Positions 22,248-34,300 of a DNA stretch of 64,000 bases are shown here, one piece after another. The notes below the pieces were generated by a model, which saw only the letters and a program-made list of their open reading frames with translations, searched no databases and had not been told where the DNA came from. The DNA lies in NCBI GenBank assembly GCA_000310025.1, contig FN649747.1:2133183-2197182 (forward strand), in the 5' to 3' direction. This DNA is from Ectocarpus siliculosus (Eukaryota; Sar; Phaeophyceae; Ectocarpales; Ectocarpaceae). The stretch's first letter is position 1, and each line of letters begins with the position of its first letter. Position numbers and translations under genes: made by a program.

Positions 22248-25200
22248 CAGCAGCGGCGACAGCGGCGACAGCGGCGGCGACGGGGAGCGCCGGCAGCAAG
22301 GGGAGCGCCGGCAAGGCCGTTAGCAGCAGCAGCACCAACAGCACCAACAGCACCAGCAGCAGCAGAGGCAGAGTCAACAACAACAGCGATGATGGCGGCG
22401 GCGACGGCGTTGGAAGCAGCAGGAGCAGAGGGAGCAACAACAACAACAGCAGCAGCGACGACAGCGGCGGCGGCGGCAGCGGCGGCAGCGGGCCAGTCAC
22501 GCGGCAGCCTGCGGACCACCGGCGCACGTCCGCGCCGGAGGAGGAGGAGGAGGAGGAGGACGGAACCGCCTCCTCTCGAGGCCGGGTCGGGAGCAGGCCG
22601 CCGGCGGGATGGGCCCAGGGCGGCCGGGGGGGGGTGGCAGCGGCAGCGGCGGAGGCGTTCGGAGGGGGCGAAGAAGGGAGGGGGTGCAAGAGGTCTTTCG
22701 ACGACCACCGGGCTCCGCCGGGCGACGCTAGGGGGGGGGCGAAGGAGCAGCGGGTGCCGCAGCGGCCGCGTTGGCAGCAGGAGGTCCCTCGGCAGTCGAT
22801 CCCTGCGGACGCTGTCGTAGTGGAGGTGAGGCGCTGTTTTTCGGCGGCAGCCTCGAGAAGACGTTTCTCACGCAACCAATGATTTGACGACTTGAGGGAG
22901 AGGTAGTGCGGCAGCCGTGAAAGGTGCCCCCAAGCGGTAGAGGTGCATCACCAGGCGAAGGTGGCGCCTGTTGTTGTTGCGTGTGCGTATCGGGCTGTTC
23001 GATCCCCCCATGCTTGCATTAGAGTCGGTTTGGAGTCGGCAACAGGGCTGCGTGTCCCGTCTGGATTTAGTGGTGCTCTCTCGTTAATGTTATTGTTCGG
23101 CAGTAGCGACGCAATGTTACCACTGCCGGAGATAGAGGCTCGCCGGTCAATGTCATGGACTCTTGACGTCGAAACCGTCATGTTCGTTTCAATCCACCCT
23201 CCCTGAAAAATGGCCCATCTACTACGATCGCAACAGCTGTGCAGCAGATCGTTGGCGAGTCCTTCCATGCTGAGGAGCCGGTAGCCACAACGCTTACGTA
23301 CTTCGATTCAAGTCATTGGCCGTTCCAGTCTTCTCCCAATCTATCCCTCTGAGCTTTCTCGCCAACTCGATGGTTTCGTGCTGATTCTGTGTGGCACGCG
23401 GTGATCTGAATGTCAGGTGTCAGATGATGAAGAGCCGGCAGCAGCAGCACTAAAGTTAGCATTAGCAGCAGCAGCAGCCTCAACCACAACATCAGCTGCA
23501 GCTGCAGTATCAGCAGCAGACACCAACGTTAGCATCTCAAACGGACGGGGCATGAACGAGGCTCGTGGTCCAGCATTTGTCGGGGGATCGACGGCAGACG
23601 TAATGGCCGGCCAGCGTCGCCACGGACACACGGGCTACCCCCACGGTACGGGTAGCATGGACGGTTGTAGGCCAGTGTGTTGGATGGAAACTAAGGCCGT
23701 GTGCATGCAACGCGTTGAACGACCCGCCCCCACCCCCAGGTATGTATGTGGGTGTTTCTTTTATTCGCAGCCGACCAAGGAACTACTGTGAAATGCACTA
23801 TATGAGAATGTAGTATTGATCTTTGTCAAGGTTTGTGCGTCCCACTCGCGGGTGAGCCCCCCGGTCCGGTGGTGCACAATAGCAGTGTGCCGATGTTCAT
23901 TTCTAATTGGTTCGGCTCATTTGCTGGCGCCGCTCTGGCCCAACCTCCCTAAAGACCGGTTGTGCATTGACTGGTGCCACTTTCTCACCGTCGCCTCTGA
24001 TGTTTGCGTTGTTCATGGTGATGCGCTCTCCAACGTGGGTTGGTGCTAACGCAATCCGACGCGGAAACAGGAGGTGGTGCTTCTACCTTCGCCAGACGTG
24101 TAGACGAGCGCCGCAAGGACAGCCGTGTCTTGGCCGACCAGCGACAGCACCACCACGACCGCCGCTACAGCGACTACCCTTACGACGGCTACACCACCAC
24201 CACCGCCACCACTACCACCACCGCCAGCAACAACAACAACAACAACAACAACAACAGCAGCAACCTCCACCATCGCCGCTATTACCACCACACCACCAAT
24301 AACAACAACGGTTTCGAAGGCAACCAGCACCACCAACGCAACAGTGGGTACAACTTCGGGTACGGTTACGGCAGCAGTAGCAGTAACAACAGCAACAACC
24401 TCGGTGGGAGGGAGCCCCGCTTTCAGTCAGCAGACCGACACTCTCGGCACTTGGCCGCAGCCTCGTCGGGCGTAAGGGCTTCGGAGATGCGTGCTCCCGC
24501 TGCCCTTGGGAGAAACGTTGGCGCTTCGATGCGGGGTCCACCACAGCAGCCGGGACCAGCCTTGGGCGGAAGTTGGAGAAACGGCGGCGGAGGGGGCAGG
24601 GGGGTTGTGAGTGGGGTAGGCGTGGGGGGGAGGCCAGGAGGCTCGACGCCCGCGTTCCGGCGACGCACAGAGGAGTTGACGCCGATGGAGAAATGCTGGA
24701 TGCTCGTGGACTTCGCGCGGAAGGATGGCTTGCCGACGGTGCGTGCACCTTGCGGCGTTGTTGATTTGATGGTGCCTTGTCGTCGTCATCGCTGTTGTTG
24801 CTGGACTGGCGTCTGCTCTTGGAAAAGCGGGTGCGCGGATGCTTATGTCCGCGGCCCTACCGAGGCAAAAAATCCAGTGTACTCTCGTTGCAATATAGGG
24901 GATTGATGCGCTCCCTAAAGTTACTCGTTGTTCGAGTCCATACGTGGTCAGCAGAGCCCAGATATATTTACCGTAATATACGATAGTGGTTCCAGCATTT
25001 TGCTCAATGATTTTGTGGAGTCGTTTGGGGAGGGTACGCCTGGCGCCTTTCTAGCTGGAAACTCACCCCATTTACAGGCCTCGCTTCTGTAGCTCCCCCC
25101 CCCACACGGATCCCTGGTCTTTTGTGTCGATGCCTCGACAAACTTACGAGCAAAGGAGCACGTCGCTCTTGGAATGCTACGCTACCGTCACACCCCTTGT

Positions 25201-26915
25201 GTCCTCTCCCGACGCTGATTCTGCTGTTGCGTGCTGTGATTGGCCAGGACCGAGTGGAGTATCTGAAGGGACTGTTGAGGACCCACGAGAAGAAGAGCAT
25301 GACCTTTAGGATGGTACGTACGTCACGGTGGACCGATCACGCACAGATAGGGGGAGAGAAATGGGGGGGGGGGGGGAGTCAGACAGAGTCAAGGAGACAG
25401 AGAAATCTTGTATCAGGCGCAACATTCCAAAGCGGTGCTTGATTTTGTTGACGGGCAACAAACCCACCACCTGATGTTGCATTACCAAAGGGTCGTTCGG
25501 GCTCCTCGATACGCATGCTGCACCTCTCCGTCCCCGCAACTGTTCCCTGGCTGATTGCTACGCTTGCTAACTCTACCCCGACTTTTGCCCCGTGGAACTG
25601 GTGTGGATCGTTTGTTGGAAACTTGATCGGGTCGGGCCCCGAACGGAACGGAACGGGACGGAACGGAACGTCCACTGTGCTCTTCAGCTCACGGAGCGAA
25701 CGGACAGCTGCCTCTACGACAGGGAAGACATCCAAAAGGGCTTCGTCGAGTGAGTGGCCGCCATCGCCCTAGTTACACCTAGATGCCTCCACCCCCGGTA
25801 GGACGTGGTACCTTTTTTTGTCGAAGTCGGAGAAAGTGTGGAATGTAAATCCACACGCAGCTCCTGAATTGTCCCGTTCACATCTGCTGTAATTCAACTG
25901 AACCCCCCCACTCACCCCCCAACCCTCTCTCACCACAAGTGGTGAGCCGGAAGTAGCCCTCGCCAGCAAAAAACACGGAAAACATTTGGATGCATACTGC
26001 GTGCGTTCTTCAGGCTAGACGGAGAGTGGCGGGGAGGCCGCTGTTGGGGGTACGATTGATCGTCAGACCGTCCCACACACCCCTCCCTGCTTGCTTCTAA
26101 TTATATGGCCCATGGGCAGCACTTGCACGACTGCAAGGCAGGTAGCTTGAACGGAAACCCAACCACGGCACACGTCGGGACGGCACCAAGAAAACCCCCT
26201 ATCATGTACCCCAAGCTTGTTTTTCTTCTAGAACCACGACGGCACAAAGTACCGCCTGCTGGTGCGTCAGCACGCCCGCGCGCCTCTCTCCGTGTCTAAC
26301 ACCGGTTGGCCTCACTTTGCCCCCACTCCCCCCCGCCCACCGTGTCCTGTTCTTTTTATTTTTTTCGCGCTTTTTCTCGTCCCATCTTTCAGGATCTTCG
26401 GAGAGATGGAGCTGCCCGACCCTCGCAGCAGCGCCTACCGCAACGCTGCCGCCGTCGCCCTGCCCGGGGCCGACTACACGACGGGCGGGGGCTACGGCGT
26501 GAGCTCCCGCCCGAGCAGGTCCGTTGGTCACGGCGGCGGCGGCGGCAACGGCAACGGTAACGTTATCGCGTCGTCCTACTACCTCCACCACTCGGGCTCC
26601 TACAGGAATGGTGGCGGCGGCGGCGGCGGCGGGGCTGCTGCTACTGGCTACTTGCATCACGCGGCGACGGCGGCGGCGTTACCTTCTGTCGGCGACGTAG
26701 CCATGAGGGTGGGGTCGAACGGGCTAGGGAGGCGGGTGTTGCCGCCGCCGTCGGCGCTGGGTCTGATGTCCGGCATGCGGAGGCTTGGCGAGGGAACTTC
26801 CATGGCGAGGTTGTCGAGCGGCGGCGTGGTGCCGACCGCGGCCCGAGGAGCAGCAGCGGCGGCGTCGATGGCGTACCCGACGTCTGCTCCCGTCGCGGCA
26901 GGAGCTTCTCTTTGA
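15539..26915 (+). CDS. BAH-ELM2-SANT chromatin protein, paralogue A, 1537 aa, 12 exons
   Basis: Exons: 15539-15859, 18032-19300, 19552-19824, 20620-20775, 21033-21173, 21476-21544, 21989-22825, 23417-23645, 24071-24738, 25248-25313, 25688-25749, 26393-26915; all phases join. The BAH domain spans exons 1-2 (about 28-185; RYYGGVVLG, SLNDVVEV, then FWEDSFTGIAYCRARW) and is broken by a Gln run (64-77). ELM2 begins NVGEDHQADIP (494-504) and continues through exons 3-4 to about 670. A SANT-like domain fills exons 5-6 (674-743), ending in LSFYYRYMA. Low-complexity sequence follows (Ala, Ser, Gly, Glu and Asn runs), then the C-terminal module shared with paralogues B and C: CWMLVDFARK, DRVEYLKGLL, SCLYDREDI, IFGEMEL. 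BAH-ELM2-SANT is the layout of MTA and RERE co-repressors, so a nuclear histone-deacetylase scaffold is the likely role (inference). This is the most diverged of the three. The start is the first ATG in frame. Confidence 0.85.
15730..15768 (+). repeat. CAG repeat coding for poly-Gln inside the BAH domain of gene A
   Basis: An almost pure CAG run gives Q10-P-Q3 at residues 64-77, in a loop between the first BAH strand region and the SLNDVVEV strand. Paralogues B and C have no Gln run here, so the expansion is specific to A. Confidence 0.8.
15860..18031 (+). other. Intron 1 of gene A
   Basis: This 2172-bp phase-0 intron splits the BAH domain at the codon boundary used by all three paralogues. 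It contains a (CT)n run near 16180-16215 and, on the opposite strand, a cysteine-rich open frame described separately. Nothing else coding is recognised. Confidence 0.7.
17296..17784 (-). pseudogene. Cys-rich ORF fragment resembling the P2X7 cytosolic domain
   Basis: A 162-codon open frame on the minus strand, inside intron 1 of gene A. It begins at a GTG, so it is more likely an exon or remnant than a whole gene. It carries CWCSYC at 38-43, CC at 52-53, further Cys at 68 and 74, and a later MYRDQR segment. The spacing of C-x-C-x2-C, then CC, then a hydrophobic helix and a YR motif resembles the zinc-binding cytosolic domain of P2X7, which also occurs in transposon-derived proteins. No transposase or channel sequence lies next to it. 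It may be a degraded mobile-element gene; a chance frame cannot be excluded. Confidence 0.35.
20469..20558. repeat. 45-bp tandem duplication in gene A intron 3
   Basis: Two adjacent copies of a 45-bp unit starting GCATGCGATAGCACCTTC, differing at a few bases. They lie about 60 bp before the acceptor of exon 4 of gene A. The last part of each unit is pyrimidine-rich. Confidence 0.75.
21190..21231 (+). repeat. (GA)n microsatellite in gene A intron 5
   Basis: An almost pure GA run that starts within 20 bp of the donor of exon 5 (donor at 21174). Confidence 0.8.
22215..22500 (+). repeat. Low-complexity coding tract of gene A (Ala, Ser, Asn, Gly)
   Basis: GCG, ACA, AGC, AAC and GGC codon runs within exon 7 encode successive Ala, Thr, Ser, Asn and Gly-rich blocks. 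Because the repeats stay open in other frames, large antisense frames also appear here; they are shadows. The tract lies between the SANT domain and the conserved C-terminal module. Confidence 0.75.
24230..24315 (+). repeat. AAC repeat coding for poly-Asn in gene A exon 9
   Basis: AAC runs give nine consecutive Asn followed by Ser and His-rich sequence and another Asn block. The corresponding region of paralogue C carries a Gln run, and paralogue B has neither. Confidence 0.75.
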
Positions 26916-29900
26916 GAACGAGCGGCGACGCGCGCCTTGCGCGGTGTTCGTCCAAAGCATGGTGTCCACTCCTTTCCACCACGGAGTTGTCGCTGGTAGT
27001 CGAGAAGGCCTGGCCTGGACTGGCGGCGAATGATGGAGCAATTTTGGAATTTCCACGTGTACAAACGAGCCGGCTCCCTTTCCTCTCCTGCTGGTGCGAT
27101 TTTGGTGCCCGGTGAAAACGAGCGTGGAGGCTGACGGTGTCGCTATTGGTGGGGGGTACTGACGCGTAGGGTGGATCAACTGTGGGCCGGCAACGGCAGC
27201 GCGTGTCCAGGGAGGCCGGAGTGGACTGTCCGAATACATAGGGAGGCGTTGCGTCACCAGTTGCTCGAAGCCATCCCCCGAGGGACCGATGGAAAGCCAA
27301 TGCTTGGATGGTAAATCTGCCAGCATCGATCAGTGCGGAGCTGGAGCTGGGTTCTTGGCGCTTACCCAACCCCCTACGTGCCGTGGAATTTCAGAGGGAT
27401 CTGCGGCTGTGGGAATGAGTGAAGATGAAATGCAAGATTCATTCAACAACGGGACGTGTTGTGGTAAATCGGGGCGGGCTCTGAGTACGGGGGAGTGATG
27501 GTAACTCTCGCGTCGGCTCAAAACTTCGAAGATACAGGGGGCTGTGGCAAAAAAAGAAACGACCTTCGGAATTCCGGGCAGCATTGCCGGGCGATCGATA
27601 CGCATGGTGTGTTTGGAAGTTTTCCGAAGCGGTGAGCAGATAGATGTTGGCAGACCACGTGCTGAGCGCACCCCGCAAAAGCCGTGAGAAGCCGTGAGGC
27701 TCTCTCTGCTCTTCGTTGTTCAGAGTCACATCACACCCGTTTTTTAGGCGGAAACGAACATATCATTTGGGCGTTGTTAGAAGGAGGGGTTTGCGAAATG
27801 GGGGTGGAGGAGTCCGTACGGACGGCAGCCATGCGGTTTTTTCGGCGTGCTCAAAAGACGAGATGTGGAAGGGAGGTGCAGAGAGGGATTCGGATGGTAA
27901 ACGTGTCGTAAAAATTTTTGAGGGGCGCACAGTTTGATTGATCAAAGGGGGAGAATGTTTGTTTCGGTGAGACGGGACGTTGAGGCACACGTTGTGTTGT
28001 GGGGCCGGGACTTAAGGCCACCCGGCGTCCGATTTGTAAGGAATGCGTGCGTGCGTGGAATGCCGAGTTAAGCTCGCACGGAATAGGATTGGCATATATG
28101 GGTAAGCACCGTTTGCAAGGCAGGCCTGCGTGCCACGTAACAAAACAGGAACTTGCACTGCACCCTATTCCATTGGAGTGCACTAGAATGCATTTTACTG
28201 TAGGGGCTTTCCACACGACTACGTCAGGAGCGCCGTCGTTGTTGCTGCTCCATCCCTTTGTTTTCTGTACATAGAGAGCGAACTTCTCAAGGCGTGGTCT
28301 GCGATCAAGTCCTAGGCGCGATGGAGCTGGTTACGTCAGGGTGGGGGGGCAAGCTGGGAGGAAAATAAAAAAGTCACGCACTTAAAACTTGGGGGTGTGA
28401 TACTGAGCCTTGCTGCGCAGCAGGCGCGCGTCCTCGTATCTTGAGGAACTTAATGTACAATGGTGGCGGGATGTCGACGACTATGTAACGGAGATGCCGC
28501 CACGCCTACCGACGGAGGAGGTTCTCGGCGCAAGGCTGTGTGCCGTCGACGCTAGTGGGCTCTTCATGTAGTACCGGGGAGGAGGTGTAGGGGAAAGCGG
28601 AACTCAGCGTACCCCCGAACGCGAGCAGGGTTGTTACACATTGAGTGCAGCGAGTCGTACGCAAAACGCTTTCGTGTATGTTTATGTGTGACGGAGGTGT
28701 TTCCTCGGTTGGTGTTGGGGTATCGGCCCGGGCGTGAGTTTTTTTTTTTATTGGTTGGAACTTTTTTTGCGTGCCAATTTTGAAACGCGAATGGATCCAG
28801 TGAAGGAGCGAGCGTCTGTCTGTGTGGTTATCACGCTCTGAAGATCTGGCGGCGGTCTTTTTTGTGTGGGTGTTTTTTTTTTCTTGTTAAATTTGAGGTG
28901 TTGTCATTGAGCGTTGTTGGTGCCGTGCCGTGCCGCTTTGTTGTGGTGCAGTCTGCATACATACTGGAAAACGCCACTTCATTTTCTAGAATATAGTCTA
29001 AGCATGCAAAAGCACATAATAACAGACTATGTAGTACCCGTTCGATATATCACCACGGGTCGAAGAGGGCGTGTTGAAAGTCTTTGGCACTTTGTTGTCA
29101 AAATGATACATGTGACGTGGTTGGTCAGTATCGTCCGATAGGCTCTTCCGGCGGAAATGGAACAAAAAATGAGTGCAAACGAGAACAACTACGGTGACAT
29201 GCAGTATACTGCTGGATTGTTGAAGAAAAAAAGGACGAGGGCGGCCACAAGGGCGGCACAATACAGCACTACCACCAGTTGTTGCGCGAGCAAGCACAAC
29301 TCAAGCCGCAAATAAATTCTGGTGGTTCCGAAGTCTGTCTGCAAAACATAACAGAAAAAAACAGAAGAAGCGGAAGACGACGTGACGACATAGTAACCAT
29401 CCCCGTGTCTCCTCGTCGCTCGCCAAACAGAGAGAAAAAAAGAATGGTGAGCCAGCCCTCGGTTTTTTCTATTTATCAGGTTTGTTTGTCCTTATATAAG
29501 CGACAGCAGCAGTTGACTACAGTATGGAACCGAATCGAACACAAAGGTTTCTCGCCTTTATTATGCATTCGTTTTTCCCACGCTTTTCTGGGAGGTCGTG
29601 GATCATGACAGAGGCAATCACCACCGGCACCCTTTCGCGGCGGTATGTATGTATGTGTGGGTGGGTGTTATCATCCTTTGTTGCTTTCTTTGTATTTTCG
29701 TCGACCAGGCCTCCACCCCTCCACCCTCCACGCGCCCTACAGCAAGCAGTCATCAGTACACTCTCTACTGTACATACGCACTACCGGAATGCCCGTGATA
29801 ACCCCTTCCTCGTCGGTTTATATCGCTGACCAAGCAGTAGACACACACGTGTACACAATCCACGATCAAAACCCACGTAATACTAGGTACTGCTGTGTTT

Positions 29901-31381
29901 GATTGATGTTGTTGGGGAGCGGTCAGAGGCAAAACAATGCCAAGACCCCCCGCCACGATCGATAAAATAACAACAACACCATGTGGTGAACTGCTGTGCT
30001 GCCAACATGTACATATGCTATAGTCTATAGCAGTTATAGTTATGGTATACCAGGTAGTCGATATAGCCGTAGATGGAACAATCAAGCAAGAGACACACAC
30101 ACGGCGGAGCACACAGCAGAAGAAGAAGCACAGCCTCATAGAAAAAAGGTGCTACAATTAATTAATTGCAGGTCTTTTACTTAGTCGGCACATTATGGCT
30201 TTAGCATTTTTGTGACCACGGGCAGAGTCTTTGCTAGATTTTGGGATTAGCAACTGACACGAGTTTAATGTGAAGAAAAACAACAACAACAACATTACTG
30301 CCTGTACGTATTACGTTACCCAACCCTGAATATCAAGCTGTTTTACCAGGGATTGGTCATGCTGTAGGTCGAACGGGATAAGATAGATGAAGGAATGGAC
30401 ATGTCACCTATATATATAATACCGCAGTACCTTGTGCATGATGCGCGCCACACACATCACACTAATAACCGGCTGACCAATGAACGCGGTCGATGCTACA
30501 ATAATAAACACACATCACACATCACACACACGCAGCACGCAGATAGATTCCCAAGGAATTCGGAGAAGAAGCGGCACAACTTTGTAGCCTGCTGCATGCA
30601 ATAATGTGGTCGGTTAGATAACACCGACAAACGCGTCCAAGACTTAGCTTCCAGCCAGCGGGGGAGAGAGAAGAAGTGCTTGGCACGGATGTTAACACGC
30701 AACAGAAAATGAGATATGGTATCTACGCAACCATTCAAGATAGCACTGGACGAAGAATGTGGGCAAGTCTCGGGGCAATAAACGTGCAGGGAGAGAGAGA
30801 CTCTTTCGATCTCCACCAGTCTCCACCACAGACTACGTGTACATTGCAGCACCACAACAGGAAATAACCACAGACTTATCACACGAAAGAATAATGCGTC
30901 ACCGAGAGGGCAGAGAGTTTCATCACGACGGCATTCATTCGTCTGACGCCTCGAGAAGGCCCATATGCCATCTGAGGGCTAGCTGGGGCGCACCTGTCGT
31001 TTGTCACTTTTCGTGAGGCAATAATTTGATTTTTTAGTTCTGAAAGTTTCATTGCCGTCCTTTTTTTGCTCTGGAGAACTGATTGGTCAGCCCACTGCGT
31101 ACTTCCCGCACTCCGAAAAGAGTGGGCCAACACACACAACCAACGTCTGCTCGTCCACTAAACGACCGCACACATTCACGTCCCCTGGCGGGTGAGACTC
31201 CACCTCGACCCTGCCGCAGCTCGGGTATAGCTGGGGCTTCCCCGCTCGCCCGACTTGTTGGGAGCGCTACAACGTCTCCGGCTTCGAAAATATTGCACAC
31301 ACCAAGCTGGGGGTGTTGTGTTGTTTCACTGGTCGCTCTGTCACTAAATAAATACGTCACATAAAGAAAAGAAACTAAATA
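26916..31381. other. 4.5-kb spacer between genes A and B
   Basis: No gene is recognised. It must contain the 3' end of gene A and the promoter of gene B. The stretch around 28740-28900 is T-rich with several poly-T runs. The stretch around 29780-30560 is AC-rich with short CAC and CA repeats. All open frames are short and without domain content. Confidence 0.5.
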
Positions 31382-34300
31382 ATGGCCGAGCGGGAGGCAT
31401 CATCGTCAGCTGCTGATGTCGAAGAAGAACGCCGGCTCCCCAGCGGAGGGCGGCGACGGTACGTCGGCTCAGTGGAGCTGGGCGGCGCGGCCGGGCAAGT
31501 CAACACCAACGACGTCGTCGAAATCGCGGATCAACCAGGTCGCCAACAACAAGGCGCCGTGGCCCAGGTACGTTCCGAGTCCACGTTCGGCGGGGCGGGA
31601 GAAGCAGCCCACCTGTACAAGGAAGGCCTGTAGGAATTGTAACTTCAGGGCTGTTTTGGGGACCAGGGGGTGTCTGCAAAGTACGGAATTTGCGACTACA
31701 TGTGTCATGGGATGAGGACGGAGGCAGAAGACAGCGTCTGCCTGCTGCCGTAGACCTTAGGCTGTGGTCGAGGTTCCATGTAGCGCCAAGACGAAAACAT
31801 AGCATGGAGGAATCCGTGGTTCTGGGTACGTTTCCTTCGGACTACAACGTACTGAATTACGAACTCCACCTGCTGTCATGTGAAGTCGACCCGGTACGAC
31901 ATATTTTATCGATGTTCTCCTCAAGACTGGCGATCCGGCTACTTCATATGCATACGTCATCTATTTGCTGGTAAGATGCCCGGCAAGGGGGAATGGTTCG
32001 GCGGGGGCGGCTGTCTCTCTCCGGTATTTTTGTATGCAACCCCAGTTCGGAGAGGCAATGAGAAATGGCCAAAAAATTAAAGCGAAAACGCCGTGTTCAA
32101 GAAGAGGAGCGGGGCGACTTGTTGGAGGTAAAGTATGTGTTGAGTTACTTTCTTTTTTTCTCTCTCCCAAGAACAGCTCCACACCTCTCCATCCATCCGT
32201 ACATTTGAAGTCCAGGATACCAAACTGCAAATTCGTGCGAAGCGACCGCTGGGTTGACAGGAACGTTCCTAGTGCTGAGACCTACCTGTGGTATCGGGGT
32301 ACACACTACTAACATGTCCATGTCCCAGTGGCCGGTGCTTGTGTCTGTGGGTGTTATACTCCGATGTACAGCAGCAGTAGTACAATTTTTTTCTTTGTCT
32401 GGCCGTCAGTCTTCTCGCCTACAAGTGTACTACATGCTGGACGGATCAGCCAAGGTCTCGCATCTCGCAGGAGCAACACTGCTGTACCACAGGTTTTTAG
32501 AAAGTACGCATAATCTCACAGAAAGACCACCCGTTCATGACAATACGGTTTTGTTTCTGTTTATGCTCTCCCTCTTCCTTCTCCGTAAATTTATACTCCG
32601 TATCAAACTCTGGTCCTTTCCGATTATTATTGTCCCCGTGAACAGGTTTGGAAGACAGTATGCAACGACACCAAGGGTTGCGAATAATTTTTGTTACACC
32701 TATATCTATTGTAGTTACTCACCTTTCTTTTTTGGAGGATTTGGAGGGGGGGGGAGGGTACCCCCCGAACGCCATACATACTAAATCCTACCAGCAATTG
32801 GACATGGGTTAGTCGACCCTAAGAGATGGGAGAAGTCCGTTCGGAGCCGTTCGGAAAGGCGACCCAGCCATTCAAATTCCTATATATGTGAAGGGGCACC
32901 GTCTCTGTATAGGAGGGGTATCGTGCATTTTGGTGCCGCTAGCCGTGTGCGCTCGTCCGCCCTCGCTGCGCCTGTACGCTGTACTGCGCACCACACCTAG
33001 ACGACGAGACGGAGGGCATGATCAGCGCACCCTCAGGGGGTGTCATAGGGCTAGCCCGGGCTGTTGCGGCGCAAGACTGCAGCCAAAGGTGTTCTCGACC
33101 CGCAGTAGAAGAAGTAAACTCGGAGTCCAACGAAGAAAGGGAGAGGGCATTGTGAGGAAGAGGGACGGGGTGTGTGTGTGTGTGTGTGTGTGTGTACTCA
33201 TAGTCGTGCATGCCGTAGTCGTTTGACCATTGACCTCGCATCCCTACAAAGCCGGGACGGAGCACGCCGGGTTCTCACCGGACCAGGCTAGGGGGGGTAA
33301 GGTGAAGACGAGGAGGAGGAAAGGGAGAGGAGGAGCAGAAGGGGGTGGAGCAGGAGGAGGAGAAGGAGAATGAAGAAGCGGGGCCGGACGTGCGCTCGAC
33401 GGGGCCTAACCTCGCCCCGGAACGGCGTCCGTTGGCGTAGTTAGTTGTGCGTGCGAGGATGTCGGAAAGTGGTAGGCGGAACGGTAGGTACGTACCGCGG
33501 TTTCCGTCGAGTTTTTTGGGGTTCTTTTCGTGCACGCGCGTTGAGGCGTGATGCATATCCGGCCTTTGAGAGTCACTGAAAACTGATTCGACGATGTCGT
33601 GTGGATGATGTGTGTGGCTTCTCCAACGACACCACGTTACGCAGGCATGTAAGACGCACATTAGTGCCAAACTGCTGTGTTTTATCCGTGTACGACAGGT
33701 TAAACAGGTTTGACTTGCACTTGTATTGAACATGGGGAAAAGAAGAAACGTTTTCTAAAATTGGGCCCTCTCGAGGGGGGGGGTGGGGACCTAGGTGTGC
33801 GGGATAGCTTTTGTCGCACACCCTCAACGACACGGTAATGTTTCTAATCGTGAACGGTACCAAGACATGCTAGTTTGAGGGTTCAGCGGCAAAGCAAGCG
33901 GGGGTAGACCACCAAATTAAAGAACTACAGGACCGTGGCGATTCACACATTCACTAAAGATAGTTGGAGGCCCTATATAATGGCCGCATTGTGCCACGAG
34001 ATTGATCCGGTCTTACAGAGGGCACCCGGCCTTATTATTATGATCGGCCCTGTTTAAGGCCGGTATCGGCCTTATTGAAGACCCGTGCACCTACTGCAGG
34101 CGAAACGAAGCGGACGATACAGTTTGAATCGGTGCTTTGCTATCACGTTCATGCTATGCTTCCCATACTGACCTTTGTTCGTCTCTCAGGTACAAACATG
34201 TCCAACCAGTGAGAAATGATCATCTCGGCAGACAAACATGAATACTGTAGTAATAAAGAAATACCATGGTAGAAAAGAATGTAAAGGAATAGAGTCCGTA

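Noticed and set aside
21812-22875. Large open frames on the minus strand (about 298 and 338 codons)
   Set aside because: They are antisense to exon 7 of gene A and arise from its trinucleotide repeats and GC-rich codons. The content is low complexity with no domains, while the plus frame fits the paralogue exon chain.
23417-23740. Longer form of gene A exon 8 ending at the GTATGT near 23740
   Set aside because: That donor gives phase 2, while exon 9 and the paralogues need phase 1. The GTACGG donor at 23646 fits.
24223-24260. CRISPR-like or tandem array
   Set aside because: These are trinucleotide codon repeats inside a eukaryotic exon, without spacers.
26230-26262. Possible extra exon of gene A (NHDGTKYRLL) between exons 11 and 12
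   Set aside because: Its phase does not fit the phase-2 end of exon 11, and B and C have no such exon. Direct joining of exon 11 to 26393 matches both paralogues.
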